Below the pieces are notes generated by a model. The model was not told the origin of the DNA, made no database searches, and saw only the letters and a list, made by a program, of their open reading frames with translations. The position numbers and the translations under genes are program-made. DNA of 46,878 nucleotides from Acidobacteriota bacterium (GTDB lineage Bacteria > Acidobacteriota > Blastocatellia > RBC074): positions 1 through 46,878 of the forward strand of contig JAEUQO010000360.1 of NCBI GenBank assembly GCA_016789605.1. The letters are read 5' to 3'. Shown one piece after another: positions 17,817 through 25,299 of this stretch. Numbering within the stretch: the stretch's first letter is position 1; each line of letters opens with the position of its first letter.

Positions 17817-17861
17817 GTGAAAAGTCAAAAGCGGGTTTGGCGCTCGCTTTTGACTTTTCAC
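17817..17861 (+). terminator. 17-bp perfect hairpin between skp copy 2 and lpxD
   Basis: The arms GTGAAAAGTCAAAAGCG and CGCTTTTGACTTTTCAC are perfectly complementary over 17 bp, with an 11-base loop. The T-run lies inside the arm and only ATTT follows, so it may attenuate or protect mRNA ends within the operon rather than terminate fully. It lies 27 bp after the skp copy 2 stop. Confidence 0.6.
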
Positions 17862-17939
17862 ATTTAGGTCGTATTTCAAACGATGGCAGGCGTGTGTCGA
17901 ACAGTAAAAGCCGGCCTCGCGAGCGAGAGTGGATTGTGT

Positions 17940-18962
17940 ATGACGTTGGCGGAATTGGCGCAAGCCATTTGTGTTGAATTGAAAGGCGATCCAGACATTG
18001 AACTGACCGGCGTTAATTCGCTGGCAGAAGCTGTCGCTGGCGAAATTACCTTTGTGGCCGACGCTGCGCGTTTGGCGCAGATTAGTGGCTCGGCTGCCAG
18101 CGCGTTCATTGTGCCTGTGAAACTGGCGGCAGATGCCGCCTTGGCCGGACGAAACCTGTTGGTTGCCAAAGACGCCAAGCTGGCTTTTGCCCGTACCATT
18201 TACGCCTTTCATGCATCCGTGCCTGCTGCGCAAGGCGTGAGCGATGATCTGGTTCTGGGCGCAGGTTCCACGGTGGGCACTGGCTGTTCGATTCATCCGC
18301 GTGTGACCGTGGGCCGCAATTCCGTGATTGGTGATCGTGTGACGTTGCATCCAGGCACAGTCATTGGTGATGACTGCCGCATTGGCGCTGACACGGTCAT
18401 CTTTGCCAACGTTTCAATTTATGACGGCACCGAAATCGGCGCGCGCTGTCGCATTCACAGCGGAACCGTGATCGGCGCGGATGGCTTTAGCTTCACGCCT
18501 GATGAACAAGGCCGCCAGTTCAAATTGCTACAACTGGGCCGCGTCGTGATCGAAGACGACGTCGAACTGGGCGCAAATTGCTGTGTGGATCGCGCCGGGT
18601 TTGGTGAGACGCGCATTCGCCGGGGCGCAAAGTTCGACAACCTGATCCAGATCGGACACAACGTCGAAATCGGCGAAGACACGGTCGTCGCCGCGCTCGC
18701 CGGTTTTTCCGGGGGCACAAAAGTCGGCAACCGCTGCATCCTGGCTGGTCAAATCGGCACCAATCAACACATCACTATCGGCGATGGCGCAATCATTACC
18801 GCGCGCACCGGCGTCACCAAAAGCGTTGAGGCAGGGAAGTTGATGGGTGGTATGATGGCCGCGATGGATTACCAACAATGGCGCAAGGCGCACGTGCTTT
18901 ATACTCGCCTGCCAGAGCTTTTTGAGCGCCTGAAAAAGCTGGAAAAGAATGCCCAGGCGTGA
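17940..18962 (+). CDS. lpxD: UDP-3-O-(3-hydroxyacyl)glucosamine N-acyltransferase
   Basis: This is a 340-residue left-handed beta-helix acyltransferase, almost the length of E. coli LpxD (341). The N-terminal LpxD domain is visible in MTLAELAQAICVELKGDPD and VNSLAEAVAGEITFV. Many hexapeptide repeats run from about residue 100 (VLGAGSTVGTG, VGRNSVIGD, IGADTVIFANV) to residue 290, and IQIGHNVEIGEDTVVAA carries the conserved catalytic His. LpxD adds the second hydroxyacyl chain in lipid A synthesis, on the cytoplasmic side of the inner membrane. ATG 17940 starts the family's usual N-terminus; an upstream ATG at 17883 would add 19 residues and is less likely. FabZ and LpxA follow on the same strand. 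Confidence 0.93.
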   Translation: MTLAELAQAICVELKGDPDIELTGVNSLAEAVAGEITFVADAARLAQISGSAASAFIVPVKLAADAALAGRNLLVAKDAKLAFARTIYAFHASVPAAQGVSDDLVLGAGSTVGTGCSIHPRVTVGRNSVIGDRVTLHPGTVIGDDCRIGADTVIFANVSIYDGTEIGARCRIHSGTVIGADGFSFTPDEQGRQFKLLQLGRVVIEDDVELGANCCVDRAGFGETRIRRGAKFDNLIQIGHNVEIGEDTVVAALAGFSGGTKVGNRCILAGQIGTNQHITIGDGAIITARTGVTKSVEAGKLMGGMMAAMDYQQWRKAHVLYTRLPELFERLKKLEKNAQA

Positions 18963-19032
18963 CGCTGTTTTGCTCCGCTGGCGCTGACGCATTTAGACCG
19001 CAACCCAAACGAGGTTTTCACCCAATCTTTAC

Positions 19033-19053
19033 CAGCGAAGCCACGCTTCGCTG
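19033..19053 (+). other. Hairpin just before fabZ
   Basis: CAGCGAAGC and GCTTCGCTG form a 9-bp stem with a 3-base loop, 11 bases before the fabZ ATG. No Shine-Dalgarno sequence lies between it and the start, so the hairpin sits where a ribosome would bind and could restrain initiation. Confidence 0.5.
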
Positions 19054-19064
19054 TCTGGCAAATT

Positions 19065-19505
19065 ATGGATATCAACGAAATTCAAGCCATCATTCCCCAC
19101 CGCTATCCGATGTTGTTGATTGATCGCGTGGTTGAGCTGGAACCGCTCAAAAAGATTGTCGCGATCAAAAACGTGACGATGAACGAACAGGTCTTTCAAG
19201 GCCATTTTCCCAATGCGCCGGTGTTCCCCGGCGTTTACATCATCGAAGCCATGGCGCAAACGGGCGCGGTTTTGCTTTTCCGCGAAGTGCCCAACCGCGA
19301 AAGCAAATTGTTGTTTTTCACGGGGATTGAAGAAGCCAGATTCCGCAAACCGGTTGTGCCGGGCGATCAATTGCGGCTGGAAGTCACCGTGATCAAGTAC
19401 AAAATGGGATATGCCAAATTACGCGCCGAAGCGTTTGTGGATGGCCAATTGGTGGCTGAGGCCGTGATTTCGTCGGCTTTGGCTGATCGCGCGAAACATT
19501 CCTAA
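19065..19505 (+). CDS. fabZ: 3-hydroxyacyl-[acyl-carrier-protein] dehydratase FabZ
   Basis: This is a 146-residue hotdog-fold dehydratase. IIPHRYPMLLIDRV (residues 9-22) and GHFPNAPVFPGVYIIEAMAQ (from about residue 46) are the FabZ signatures, with the catalytic His in the first and the catalytic Glu in the second. FabZ dehydrates 3-hydroxyacyl-ACP in fatty acid elongation and so competes with LpxA and LpxD for hydroxyacyl-ACP. Its place between lpxD and lpxA is the usual order in diderms. The stop lies 13 bp before lpxA. ATG 19065 has no clear ribosome-binding site and follows a hairpin. Confidence 0.95.
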   Translation: MDINEIQAIIPHRYPMLLIDRVVELEPLKKIVAIKNVTMNEQVFQGHFPNAPVFPGVYIIEAMAQTGAVLLFREVPNRESKLLFFTGIEEARFRKPVVPGDQLRLEVTVIKYKMGYAKLRAEAFVDGQLVAEAVISSALADRAKHS

Positions 19506-19518
19506 CGGTGACCGTCTT

Positions 19519-20289
19519 ATGATTCATCCCACTGCCATCGTCAGCGCACAGGCCGAATTGGGCGCGCGTGTTTCGGTCGGACCCTACACTTTGATCGGTG
19601 AACAAGTCGTTATTCACGATGAGGTTGAAATTGCCGGGCACGTCGTGTTGGCGGGCCCGTGCGAAATCGGCAGCGGCACTCAGATTTATCCTTTTGCTTC
19701 GTTGGGCCAGCCGCCGCAAGATTTGAAATACCGTGGCGAACCGACTCGTCTGATCGTGGGCCAACGGAACGTCATTCGCGAATACGTCACCATGAATCGC
19801 GGCACGGTCGGCGGTGGTGGCATCACGTCTGTGGGCGACGACAATCTATTCATGACGCAAACGCACGTCGCGCACGATTCGATTGTCGGTTCACATAATG
19901 TATTCGCCAATATGGCTTCGTTGGCGGGGCACGTAATCGTTGGCGATTACACGATCCTGGGCGCGTTTGTCGGCGTGCATCAGTTTTGCCGCATCGGCGA
20001 TCACGCCTTCGTGGGCGGCATGACCAAACTCACCAAAGATGCGTTGCCTTACGCGCGCACTGACGGCACCGAAGCGCGTTGTTACGGAGCCAACACCGTC
20101 GGCTTGCGTCGCAAAGGATTCAGCAACGAAACCATCCGCCAGATTCAGCACGCATTTCATTTGTTGCTGTCTTCCAAGCTCAATACCTCGCAAGCGCTGG
20201 AACGCATTAAGGCTGAAATGGTCGGCATTCCTGAAATTGACTATCTGACGACTTTTATCGAAGGCTCACAACGAGGCGTAACGAAATAG
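19519..20289 (+). CDS. lpxA: Acyl-ACP:UDP-N-acetylglucosamine O-acyltransferase
   Basis: This is a 256-residue left-handed beta-helix protein with a C-terminal helical domain, close to E. coli LpxA (262). The N-terminus starts with IHPTAIVSAQAELGARVSVG, FASLGQPPQDLKYRGEPT is the LpxA-specific block, and HVAHDSIVGS contains the catalytic His. GVHQFCRIGDHAFVGGMTK and the helical tail follow. LpxA catalyses the first step of lipid A synthesis, transfer of a hydroxyacyl chain to UDP-GlcNAc. It lies 13 bp after fabZ and 22 bp before the lpxI-like gene, so co-transcription is likely. Confidence 0.95.
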   Translation: MIHPTAIVSAQAELGARVSVGPYTLIGEQVVIHDEVEIAGHVVLAGPCEIGSGTQIYPFASLGQPPQDLKYRGEPTRLIVGQRNVIREYVTMNRGTVGGGGITSVGDDNLFMTQTHVAHDSIVGSHNVFANMASLAGHVIVGDYTILGAFVGVHQFCRIGDHAFVGGMTKLTKDALPYARTDGTEARCYGANTVGLRRKGFSNETIRQIQHAFHLLLSSKLNTSQALERIKAEMVGIPEIDYLTTFIEGSQRGVTK

Positions 20290-20311
20290 GCTGCGCCTTG
20301 CCTGCCAGGGT

Positions 20312-21133
20312 ATGACACTCCCTTCTCACGCAAAATATGGCTTGCTGGCGGGAAACGGGCGGTTCCCGTTTTTGGTGCTCGAAGGCGCCAAAGCCGCTGG
20401 TGTGGAACTCACCGTAGCTGCGATCAAGGAAGAAGCTGATCCGCAACTGGCTTCGTTGGCGCGTGTGGTGGAATGGATCAGCGTGGGCCATTTGGGCAAG
20501 CTGATCAAATTCTTCCGCCGCGAAGGCGTGACGCACGTGATGATGGCCGGTCAGGTTAAACACGTGCAGATTTTTAAGCTGAACGCCTTGCCGGATTTGC
20601 GCATGGCCAAAATGCTGGCGCGTCTGAAACGCCGCAACACCGATGCGTTGATCGGCGCTGTCGCTGACGAATTGGCCTCAGAAGGCATCACGCTGATTGA
20701 TTCGACCACGTTTTTGCAGCCGTTGCTGGCGCGCACCGGGTCCTTGACCAAACGTGCGCCCAACAAGCATGAGCTGGCTGACATCGAATACGGTTTGCAC
20801 GTGGCGCTGGAACTGGCGCGCCTGGACTTAGGGCAAACGATTGTCGTGAAAAATCAGGCGGTCGTCGCGTTGGAAGCGATGGAAGGAACAGATGCCACCA
20901 TTCGCCGTGCGTCAGAATTGGTGCGCGGGCGTCCGTTGACGGTGATCAAAGTCGCCAAACCGAATCAGGATATGCGCTTTGATGTGCCGGTGATCGGTTT
21001 GAACACAATGGAAACCTTGCGCGCATGCAATGTGACGGCGATGTCGTTGACCGCGGATAAGACGTTGATCTTTGATCGGGAAGAAACCCTGGCAGCAGCG
21101 GATCGCCACCGCGTGGCGATTATCGCCCGCTAA
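20312..21133 (+). CDS. lpxI: UDP-2,3-diacylglucosamine pyrophosphatase LpxI
   Basis: This is a 273-residue protein of the LpxI (DUF1009) family: YGLLAGNGRFPFLVLEGAKA at the start, a middle GHLGKLIKFFRREGVTHVMMAG, and ELVRGRPLTVIKVAKPNQDMRFDVPVIG-type blocks split across the C-terminal half. LpxI splits UDP-2,3-diacylglucosamine into lipid X and UMP and replaces LpxH in many diderms. The start is ATG 20312, 22 bp after lpxA. No lpxC, lpxB or lpxK is in the window. It is the last gene of the plus-strand envelope block, and the next gene is convergent. Confidence 0.92.
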   Translation: MTLPSHAKYGLLAGNGRFPFLVLEGAKAAGVELTVAAIKEEADPQLASLARVVEWISVGHLGKLIKFFRREGVTHVMMAGQVKHVQIFKLNALPDLRMAKMLARLKRRNTDALIGAVADELASEGITLIDSTTFLQPLLARTGSLTKRAPNKHELADIEYGLHVALELARLDLGQTIVVKNQAVVALEAMEGTDATIRRASELVRGRPLTVIKVAKPNQDMRFDVPVIGLNTMETLRACNVTAMSLTADKTLIFDREETLAAADRHRVAIIAR

Positions 21134-21136
21134 ATT

Positions 21137-21167
21137 GAGAAAGCCGCCAGCAAATCTGACGGCTCTC
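21137..21167. terminator. Possible terminator between lpxI and the TPR gene
   Basis: AGCCGCCAG at 21142-21150 pairs with CTGACGGCT at 21156-21164 with one mismatch and a 5-base loop, and outer GAG/CTC pairs extend it. It lies just past the lpxI stop, between convergent genes, but no strong T-run follows on the plus strand. Confidence 0.45.
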
Positions 21168-21199
21168 GGGTTAGTGCTGTTCTCGGCGATTGATCCCGC

Positions 21200-22273
21200 T
21201 CAAGGTTTGACCAACGGCGTGACGCGGTCAATGCTGGCTTTCAGGTCTGCATTGCTGCGACCGCTGGTTTCGTAGGCGCGTGTATATGCGGCCAGCGCGT
21301 CGGGATAGCGCCGCAGGTTTTCATACACGTAGCCGAGATAGTAGAGCGTGTTCATATCACCCGGATTCAGTTTGTCGGCATTGCCCAACATTTCTGCCGC
21401 GCGCGCCCAGGATTTGTTTTGCGCGTGGGCAAATCCGAGATTGAAATAGAGCGCTGCGTTCGGTTGTTTGGTCATTTCCAGCGCACGCGACAACGTCATT
21501 TCAGCGTTGGTGTAGCGCTTTTGTGCCAGATACGCCCGCCCCAACAATTCCCAGGACGCGCCATCTTCGCGCACGTTTTTCAGACTGGTCGCGACTTTCA
21601 CCACTTCTTCGTAAAGCAGGTTGGCTTTGCGTTCGTCTGTTTCGCTTGCCGCGTGCCGCAACAACGCTTCAGCCAGCAACCCCAGCATTTCAGGATTCTT
21701 CGGGTCAGCGCCGACACCCAAGCGCAACGCCGCGATGGCATCGTTCATTTTGCCAGCGCGAAAATGCTGCACGCCCAGGTAATACCAGGATTCGCCATCT
21801 TTCGGATCGAGTTTGACGGCTTTTTGAAAGGCTTCCGCCGCTTCGTTGGCGCGGTTCAGGTTGGCATACGTCACGCCTAGCATGTAGAAATTGGCTGCCA
21901 CGTTCATTTGCGCCCGCGTCAGCGTTTCAAAAAAGGGCAGGGCTTTTTCGTATTGATTGACCGCAACATAGGATTGGCCCAACGCACGCAGCAAGTCGGG
22001 ATCATTGCGGCCTTCTTTTCGTTTTAGCGTCAGGGATTTGTCCAGCGGCTCGATCGCAGCTTGATACTCTTTGAGTTGGTAATAAGACAGGCCGACGAAC
22101 TTCCAACTGTCGGAATGTTCAGGGTACTCTGCCAGTACTTTTTGGAATTCGGCGATGGCTTCGCGGAACTGGCCTTGTTTGTACAAAGAAACCGCTCGTT
22201 CCCAGTCAAAACCCATTGCCCAGACAGCGCTGGTCAGCGCCAACAACATCATCACAGTGCACAGCTTCTTCAT
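21200..22273 (-). CDS. Secreted tetratricopeptide-repeat protein
   Basis: This is a 357-residue protein with a signal peptide (MKKLCTVMMLLALTSAVWA) followed by seven or more TPR motifs: AVSLYKQGQFREAIAEFQKV, SYYQLKEYQAAIEPLDKSL, SYVAVNQYEKALPFFETL, TYANLNRANEAAEAFQKAV and so on, to YVYENLRRYPDALAAYTRAY. Such proteins act as protein-interaction scaffolds; the partner is unknown. The start is ATG 22273 behind AAGGAAG. It converges with lpxI and is probably an independent transcript. The lone Cys in the signal region (residue 5) is not in a lipobox. Confidence 0.85.
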   Translation of the reverse strand: MKKLCTVMMLLALTSAVWAMGFDWERAVSLYKQGQFREAIAEFQKVLAEYPEHSDSWKFVGLSYYQLKEYQAAIEPLDKSLTLKRKEGRNDPDLLRALGQSYVAVNQYEKALPFFETLTRAQMNVAANFYMLGVTYANLNRANEAAEAFQKAVKLDPKDGESWYYLGVQHFRAGKMNDAIAALRLGVGADPKNPEMLGLLAEALLRHAASETDERKANLLYEEVVKVATSLKNVREDGASWELLGRAYLAQKRYTNAEMTLSRALEMTKQPNAALYFNLGFAHAQNKSWARAAEMLGNADKLNPGDMNTLYYLGYVYENLRRYPDALAAYTRAYETSGRSNADLKASIDRVTPLVKP

Positions 22274-22445
22274 AATCGCTTCCTTCTCATTTCCGTGACC
22301 ACGCCAGCCAATATGGGGCCAGCCTTAGAACGTCTGAGCAGGCTCAGAGTTGCACCACATGTCCAAGGGGGCAACGGAAAGTTATCAAGGGGGAAAGTAT
22401 GGTAGCCAAATCAAGAGGGCTTTTCCACAGACGGTATACGCCCAA

Positions 22446-22485
22446 CACAAAGGCCCGATCAGCAAATGCAAATCGGGCCTTTGTG
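22446..22485 (-). terminator. Hairpin terminator after the PEP-CTERM gene
   Basis: A perfect 14-bp stem (CACAAAGGCCCGAT with ATCGGGCCTTTGTG) has a 12-base loop. It lies 34 bp past the PEP-CTERM stop and upstream of the TPR gene. Because it lacks a run of U outside the stem on the minus strand, termination strength is uncertain. Confidence 0.6.
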
Positions 22486-22518
22486 AAGTCTGTGCGACTC
22501 TTTCGCGAAGTCGTCAGG

Positions 22519-23205
22519 TTATCTGTCTTGCTGTTTTTTGGCCGCCATTCGTTTGCGCGCCAACAACGCGCTCAAACCCGCACCAAAGAGCAGCAACGTG
22601 CCGGGTTCGGGAATTTCCGTTGGCGGAGGCGTCGCGGTTGGGGTTGCCGTCGGACCGACCGTAGCGGTCGGCGTCGGACTGGCAGGCGGAATGATGATCG
22701 TTGGTGTCGGTTGTGGATTGTTATCACGATCCGGGCGACACAACACCGCACACAAAATGCCGCCAGCGATGACAGGCGGCAGAATCCACCAGAGTCCGGG
22801 GCCCGGTCCACGGAACGCGGCAGGTGCAACCGGCTCAATGCAGTTTTCGTCGCAGATAATGCCGGGGCCATAACGTACGATACGACCATCAGGTAAACGT
22901 ACGAACTCAGGATGGGTCGCACTTTCTTGTGCCGTGCCTGCTTGTTGGCTGTTTTGTGCCTTGTCTTGTCCCTGCGCTTGAGCATCTTGCGCGCGCATCA
23001 CTTCAGGCACAGAGGCGCTCGTGGCAGCCCGGCCATTCTGATTTTGTCTGAGTTGCTGATAGGTGATTGAATCGGCGCGGACGCTTTCAACTGTGAGACA
23101 GATTACCAGCAGGCCGATGATTGAATTGCGCATTCCACACAGAATATGTCGCCAGATCGGTCGCAACCGATGGCGCTCTGCGTGAATGAAGAAATTGGCT
23201 GGCAT
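22519..23205 (-). CDS. PEP-CTERM sorting-domain protein
   Basis: This is a 228-residue protein (204 if started at ATG 23133, where MRNSIIGLLVICLTVESVRA would be a clean signal peptide). The C-terminus has all parts of a PEP-CTERM signal: the PEP motif in EIPEPGTLLLFGAG, a transmembrane stretch LLLFGAGLSALLA and a basic tail RKRMAAKKQQDR. Such tails are cut by exosortases (EpsH/XrtA types) for export or surface display with exopolysaccharide. Before the tail lies a Pro/Thr-rich linker (TPTATVGPTATPTATPPPT). Another hydrophobic stretch (LWWILPPVIAGGILCAVLC) lies mid-protein. No exosortase gene is in the window. A near-consensus promoter lies upstream. Confidence 0.85.
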   Translation of the reverse strand: MPANFFIHAERHRLRPIWRHILCGMRNSIIGLLVICLTVESVRADSITYQQLRQNQNGRAATSASVPEVMRAQDAQAQGQDKAQNSQQAGTAQESATHPEFVRLPDGRIVRYGPGIICDENCIEPVAPAAFRGPGPGLWWILPPVIAGGILCAVLCRPDRDNNPQPTPTIIIPPASPTPTATVGPTATPTATPPPTEIPEPGTLLLFGAGLSALLARKRMAAKKQQDR

Positions 23206-23414
23206 AACGGCTCTTTCTGGTGCTGGTGATCAGGCCGTGTGTCCGAATCACAATCGGGGGGCGGATGCGGAATAATCTCGCGTCACTGCCCACCAGCGAA
23301 ACCACAGGGCAAAGATTCTTACTCGAAATTCTTTATTTTTACGATTTGATCGTTTCTGGATGAGAGCTTCACTCTGACGACCCTACTCTCATTTATCTCC
23401 ACTTGAGGTTTCGC

Positions 23415-23443
23415 ATTATACGAGTATGTCTATTTGTTGACAA
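23415..23443 (-). promoter_or_regulatory. Near-consensus sigma-70 promoter for the PEP-CTERM gene
   Basis: On the minus strand TTGTCA (23443-23438) and a perfect TATAAT (23420-23415) are separated by exactly 17 bp. Transcription from about 23408 would give a leader of about 200 bases or more before either start (23205 or 23133). This is the best promoter match in the window. Confidence 0.7.
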
Positions 23444-23482
23444 TCAAAAAGATACAGGCTTGTGACAAATTGACTTTGCCGG

Positions 23483-24634
23483 TTATCGCTCTTCGTGAAC
23501 GCCATCTGAGGCTTGGCAGACGTAACAGGCAGGTTGTTTTCCCATTTGTTTTTCAAATTCCTGGGTAATCGCATTCGTGAAATTTTCTACCTCTCCCACG
23601 GCGACAAGATTCACCGTGCAACCGCCAAACCCGCCGCCCGTCATTCGCGCCCCAAAAACTCCTGGTTGTTGAGATGCAATTTCGACCAGCAAATCCAATT
23701 CGCGACAACTGACTTCGTAATCGTGACGCAGGCTTTCGTGCGAGGCGAACATCATCTGGCCAAAGCGATTCAGATCATGTTGTTCCAAGGCTTCAACGGC
23801 GGCCAGGGTGCGTGCATTTTCTGTGATGACGTGGTTGCAACGTCGGCGAACGATGTCAGGCAATGCTTCTGCCCAGTGATCGAATGCTTCCAGCTCAACA
23901 TCGCGCAGCGCCTGAATGTCGGGCAAATGCCCACGCAAGCGGCGCACGCCGTCTTCGCATTCGGCGCGGCGTTGGTTGTAGGCGCTGGTTGCCAGATCGT
24001 GTTTGACTTGCGAATTCACCACGACGACGCGCGCCTGGCGTAAATCCAGCGGCACGGCGCGATATTCCAGGTTGCGGCAATCAATCAGCAAGGCGTGCCC
24101 GGCAATGCCCAGACAGGCAATGTATTGATCCATCACGCCGCATTGCGTGCCGGTAAATTGTTGTTCGGCGCGCTGACAGGTGAGCGCCAAATCCACCAAA
24201 TCCACTGGTTGATTGGCCAACGTGAGCAACGCGAATCCGAGCGCGACTTCCAAAGACGCAGACGAACTCAGGCCCGCACCCATCGGCACGTCACTAGCGA
24301 TCAAAAGGTCTGCGCCTTGCAGCGTGAATTCATCTTGCAGCAGGCAGGCGGCAACTCCGCGAATGTGATTGGCCCAATCGTGGGCGGGAGCAAGATTCGG
24401 ATTCAGCGCGAACAAGACTTCGTTCGGAAAAGCAGTGGAGAAACAGCGAATCTGACCGTCGGTGCGCGGCGCGGCAGCCACGTACGTACGCCGATCCAGC
24501 GCCATTGGTAACACAAATCCGTCGTTGTAGTCGGTGTGTTCTCCAATCAGGTTGACGCGCCCAGGCGCTGAAAAGACGCGCGGGGAGCGACCAAAGCGCT
24601 CCCCGAATGAGTTGAGCAAAAATTCCAAATTCAT
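23483..24634 (-). CDS. galK: Galactokinase
   Basis: This is a 383-residue GHMP-family kinase. GRVNLIGEHTDYN (residues 25-37) is the galactokinase signature, PMGAGLSSSASLEV is the GHMP ATP-binding motif and GARMTGGGFGGCTVNLV is the C-terminal motif 3. GalK phosphorylates galactose at C1, the first Leloir step, in the cytoplasm. ATG 24634 is preferred to the GTG at 24643, since the galactokinase N-terminus starts there. The stop of the small secreted protein gene lies 10 bp upstream. No galT or galE is in the window, but an SGLT-type sugar symporter lies two genes upstream on the same strand. Confidence 0.95.
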   Translation of the reverse strand: MNLEFLLNSFGERFGRSPRVFSAPGRVNLIGEHTDYNDGFVLPMALDRRTYVAAAPRTDGQIRCFSTAFPNEVLFALNPNLAPAHDWANHIRGVAACLLQDEFTLQGADLLIASDVPMGAGLSSSASLEVALGFALLTLANQPVDLVDLALTCQRAEQQFTGTQCGVMDQYIACLGIAGHALLIDCRNLEYRAVPLDLRQARVVVVNSQVKHDLATSAYNQRRAECEDGVRRLRGHLPDIQALRDVELEAFDHWAEALPDIVRRRCNHVITENARTLAAVEALEQHDLNRFGQMMFASHESLRHDYEVSCRELDLLVEIASQQPGVFGARMTGGGFGGCTVNLVAVGEVENFTNAITQEFEKQMGKQPACYVCQASDGVHEER

Positions 24635-24644
24635 AACGTGCACT

Positions 24645-25112
24645 TCAATTGTCTATCAGCAGGATTCTGCCGCCGGTTACGAGTCCCACCGGAATATTGG
24701 CGAGCGCAAGACTGACGCCTGCTGTTCCTTCGCCGATGTTGCGCAGCACTGACAAAAATTTGGGATGAACCCTGATGGCGGCGACATTGTCATAGGCTAC
24801 TTGCGCGCGCACGGTTCCTCCCAACGGCGAACAATCTTTTACTTCAAAATAGCTGTCTGTCACAGCAACGATTTCACCGCTAAAGGCTTTGGGATTGGGA
24901 TATGCTCTCCAAAGTTCGAAAATCGTATACAAGTCTTTGCAACGCGTGGCAGTCCCGTCTTTCAGTTCAACGCGCACACGTCTGTGTTTTGTATTGGCGC
25001 GCTCAACGAATGCCTTGACCTCGGCTGGCGTCAACATCTTCTTGGTAGATTGTGCGGCACACGGAATCGCCAACAACAGGCTGACAAGCAAACTCAAACT
25101 CAACGTTTTCAT
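24645..25112 (-). CDS. Small secreted protein with Sm-like strands
   Basis: This is a 155-residue protein with a signal peptide (MKTLSLSLLVSLLLAIPCAAQ). The segment RRVRVELKDGTATRCKDL, then FSGEIVAVTDSYFEVKD and VAYDNVAAIRVHP, has the strand order of an Sm/LSM-like beta-barrel, as in a set of secreted proteins I associate with acidobacteria. That family call is inference. The C-terminus (NIPVGLVTGGRILLIDN) is hydrophobic. A GAGGTGA site precedes ATG 25112. It is 10 bp upstream of galK on the same strand, so the two are probably co-transcribed; a link to sugar use is not otherwise visible. Confidence 0.65.
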   Translation of the reverse strand: MKTLSLSLLVSLLLAIPCAAQSTKKMLTPAEVKAFVERANTKHRRVRVELKDGTATRCKDLYTIFELWRAYPNPKAFSGEIVAVTDSYFEVKDCSPLGGTVRAQVAYDNVAAIRVHPKFLSVLRNIGEGTAGVSLALANIPVGLVTGGRILLIDN

Positions 25113-25299
25113 GGGTCACCTCGCTTGGTTGTAAATCTGTTTAGAGCGTTTGCCGCACAAACAGCAACCGAAGTGCCAGGGGAAAACGTGTGCTTGGGCC
25201 GCGATTTTGGCGTTATCTGTATAGCATCTGCCAGCCTGAAGCGACAGTTGCACAATTGATCTGACACTGCGCCCAGATCGAATCACTGTCTGCCCTGAC

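Noticed and set aside
23303..23314. CACAGGGCAAAG on the plus strand resembles the 5' part of a c-di-GMP-I (GEMM) riboswitch
   Set aside because: The rest of the consensus is missing, and the genes on both sides are on the minus strand, so it would face away from any target.
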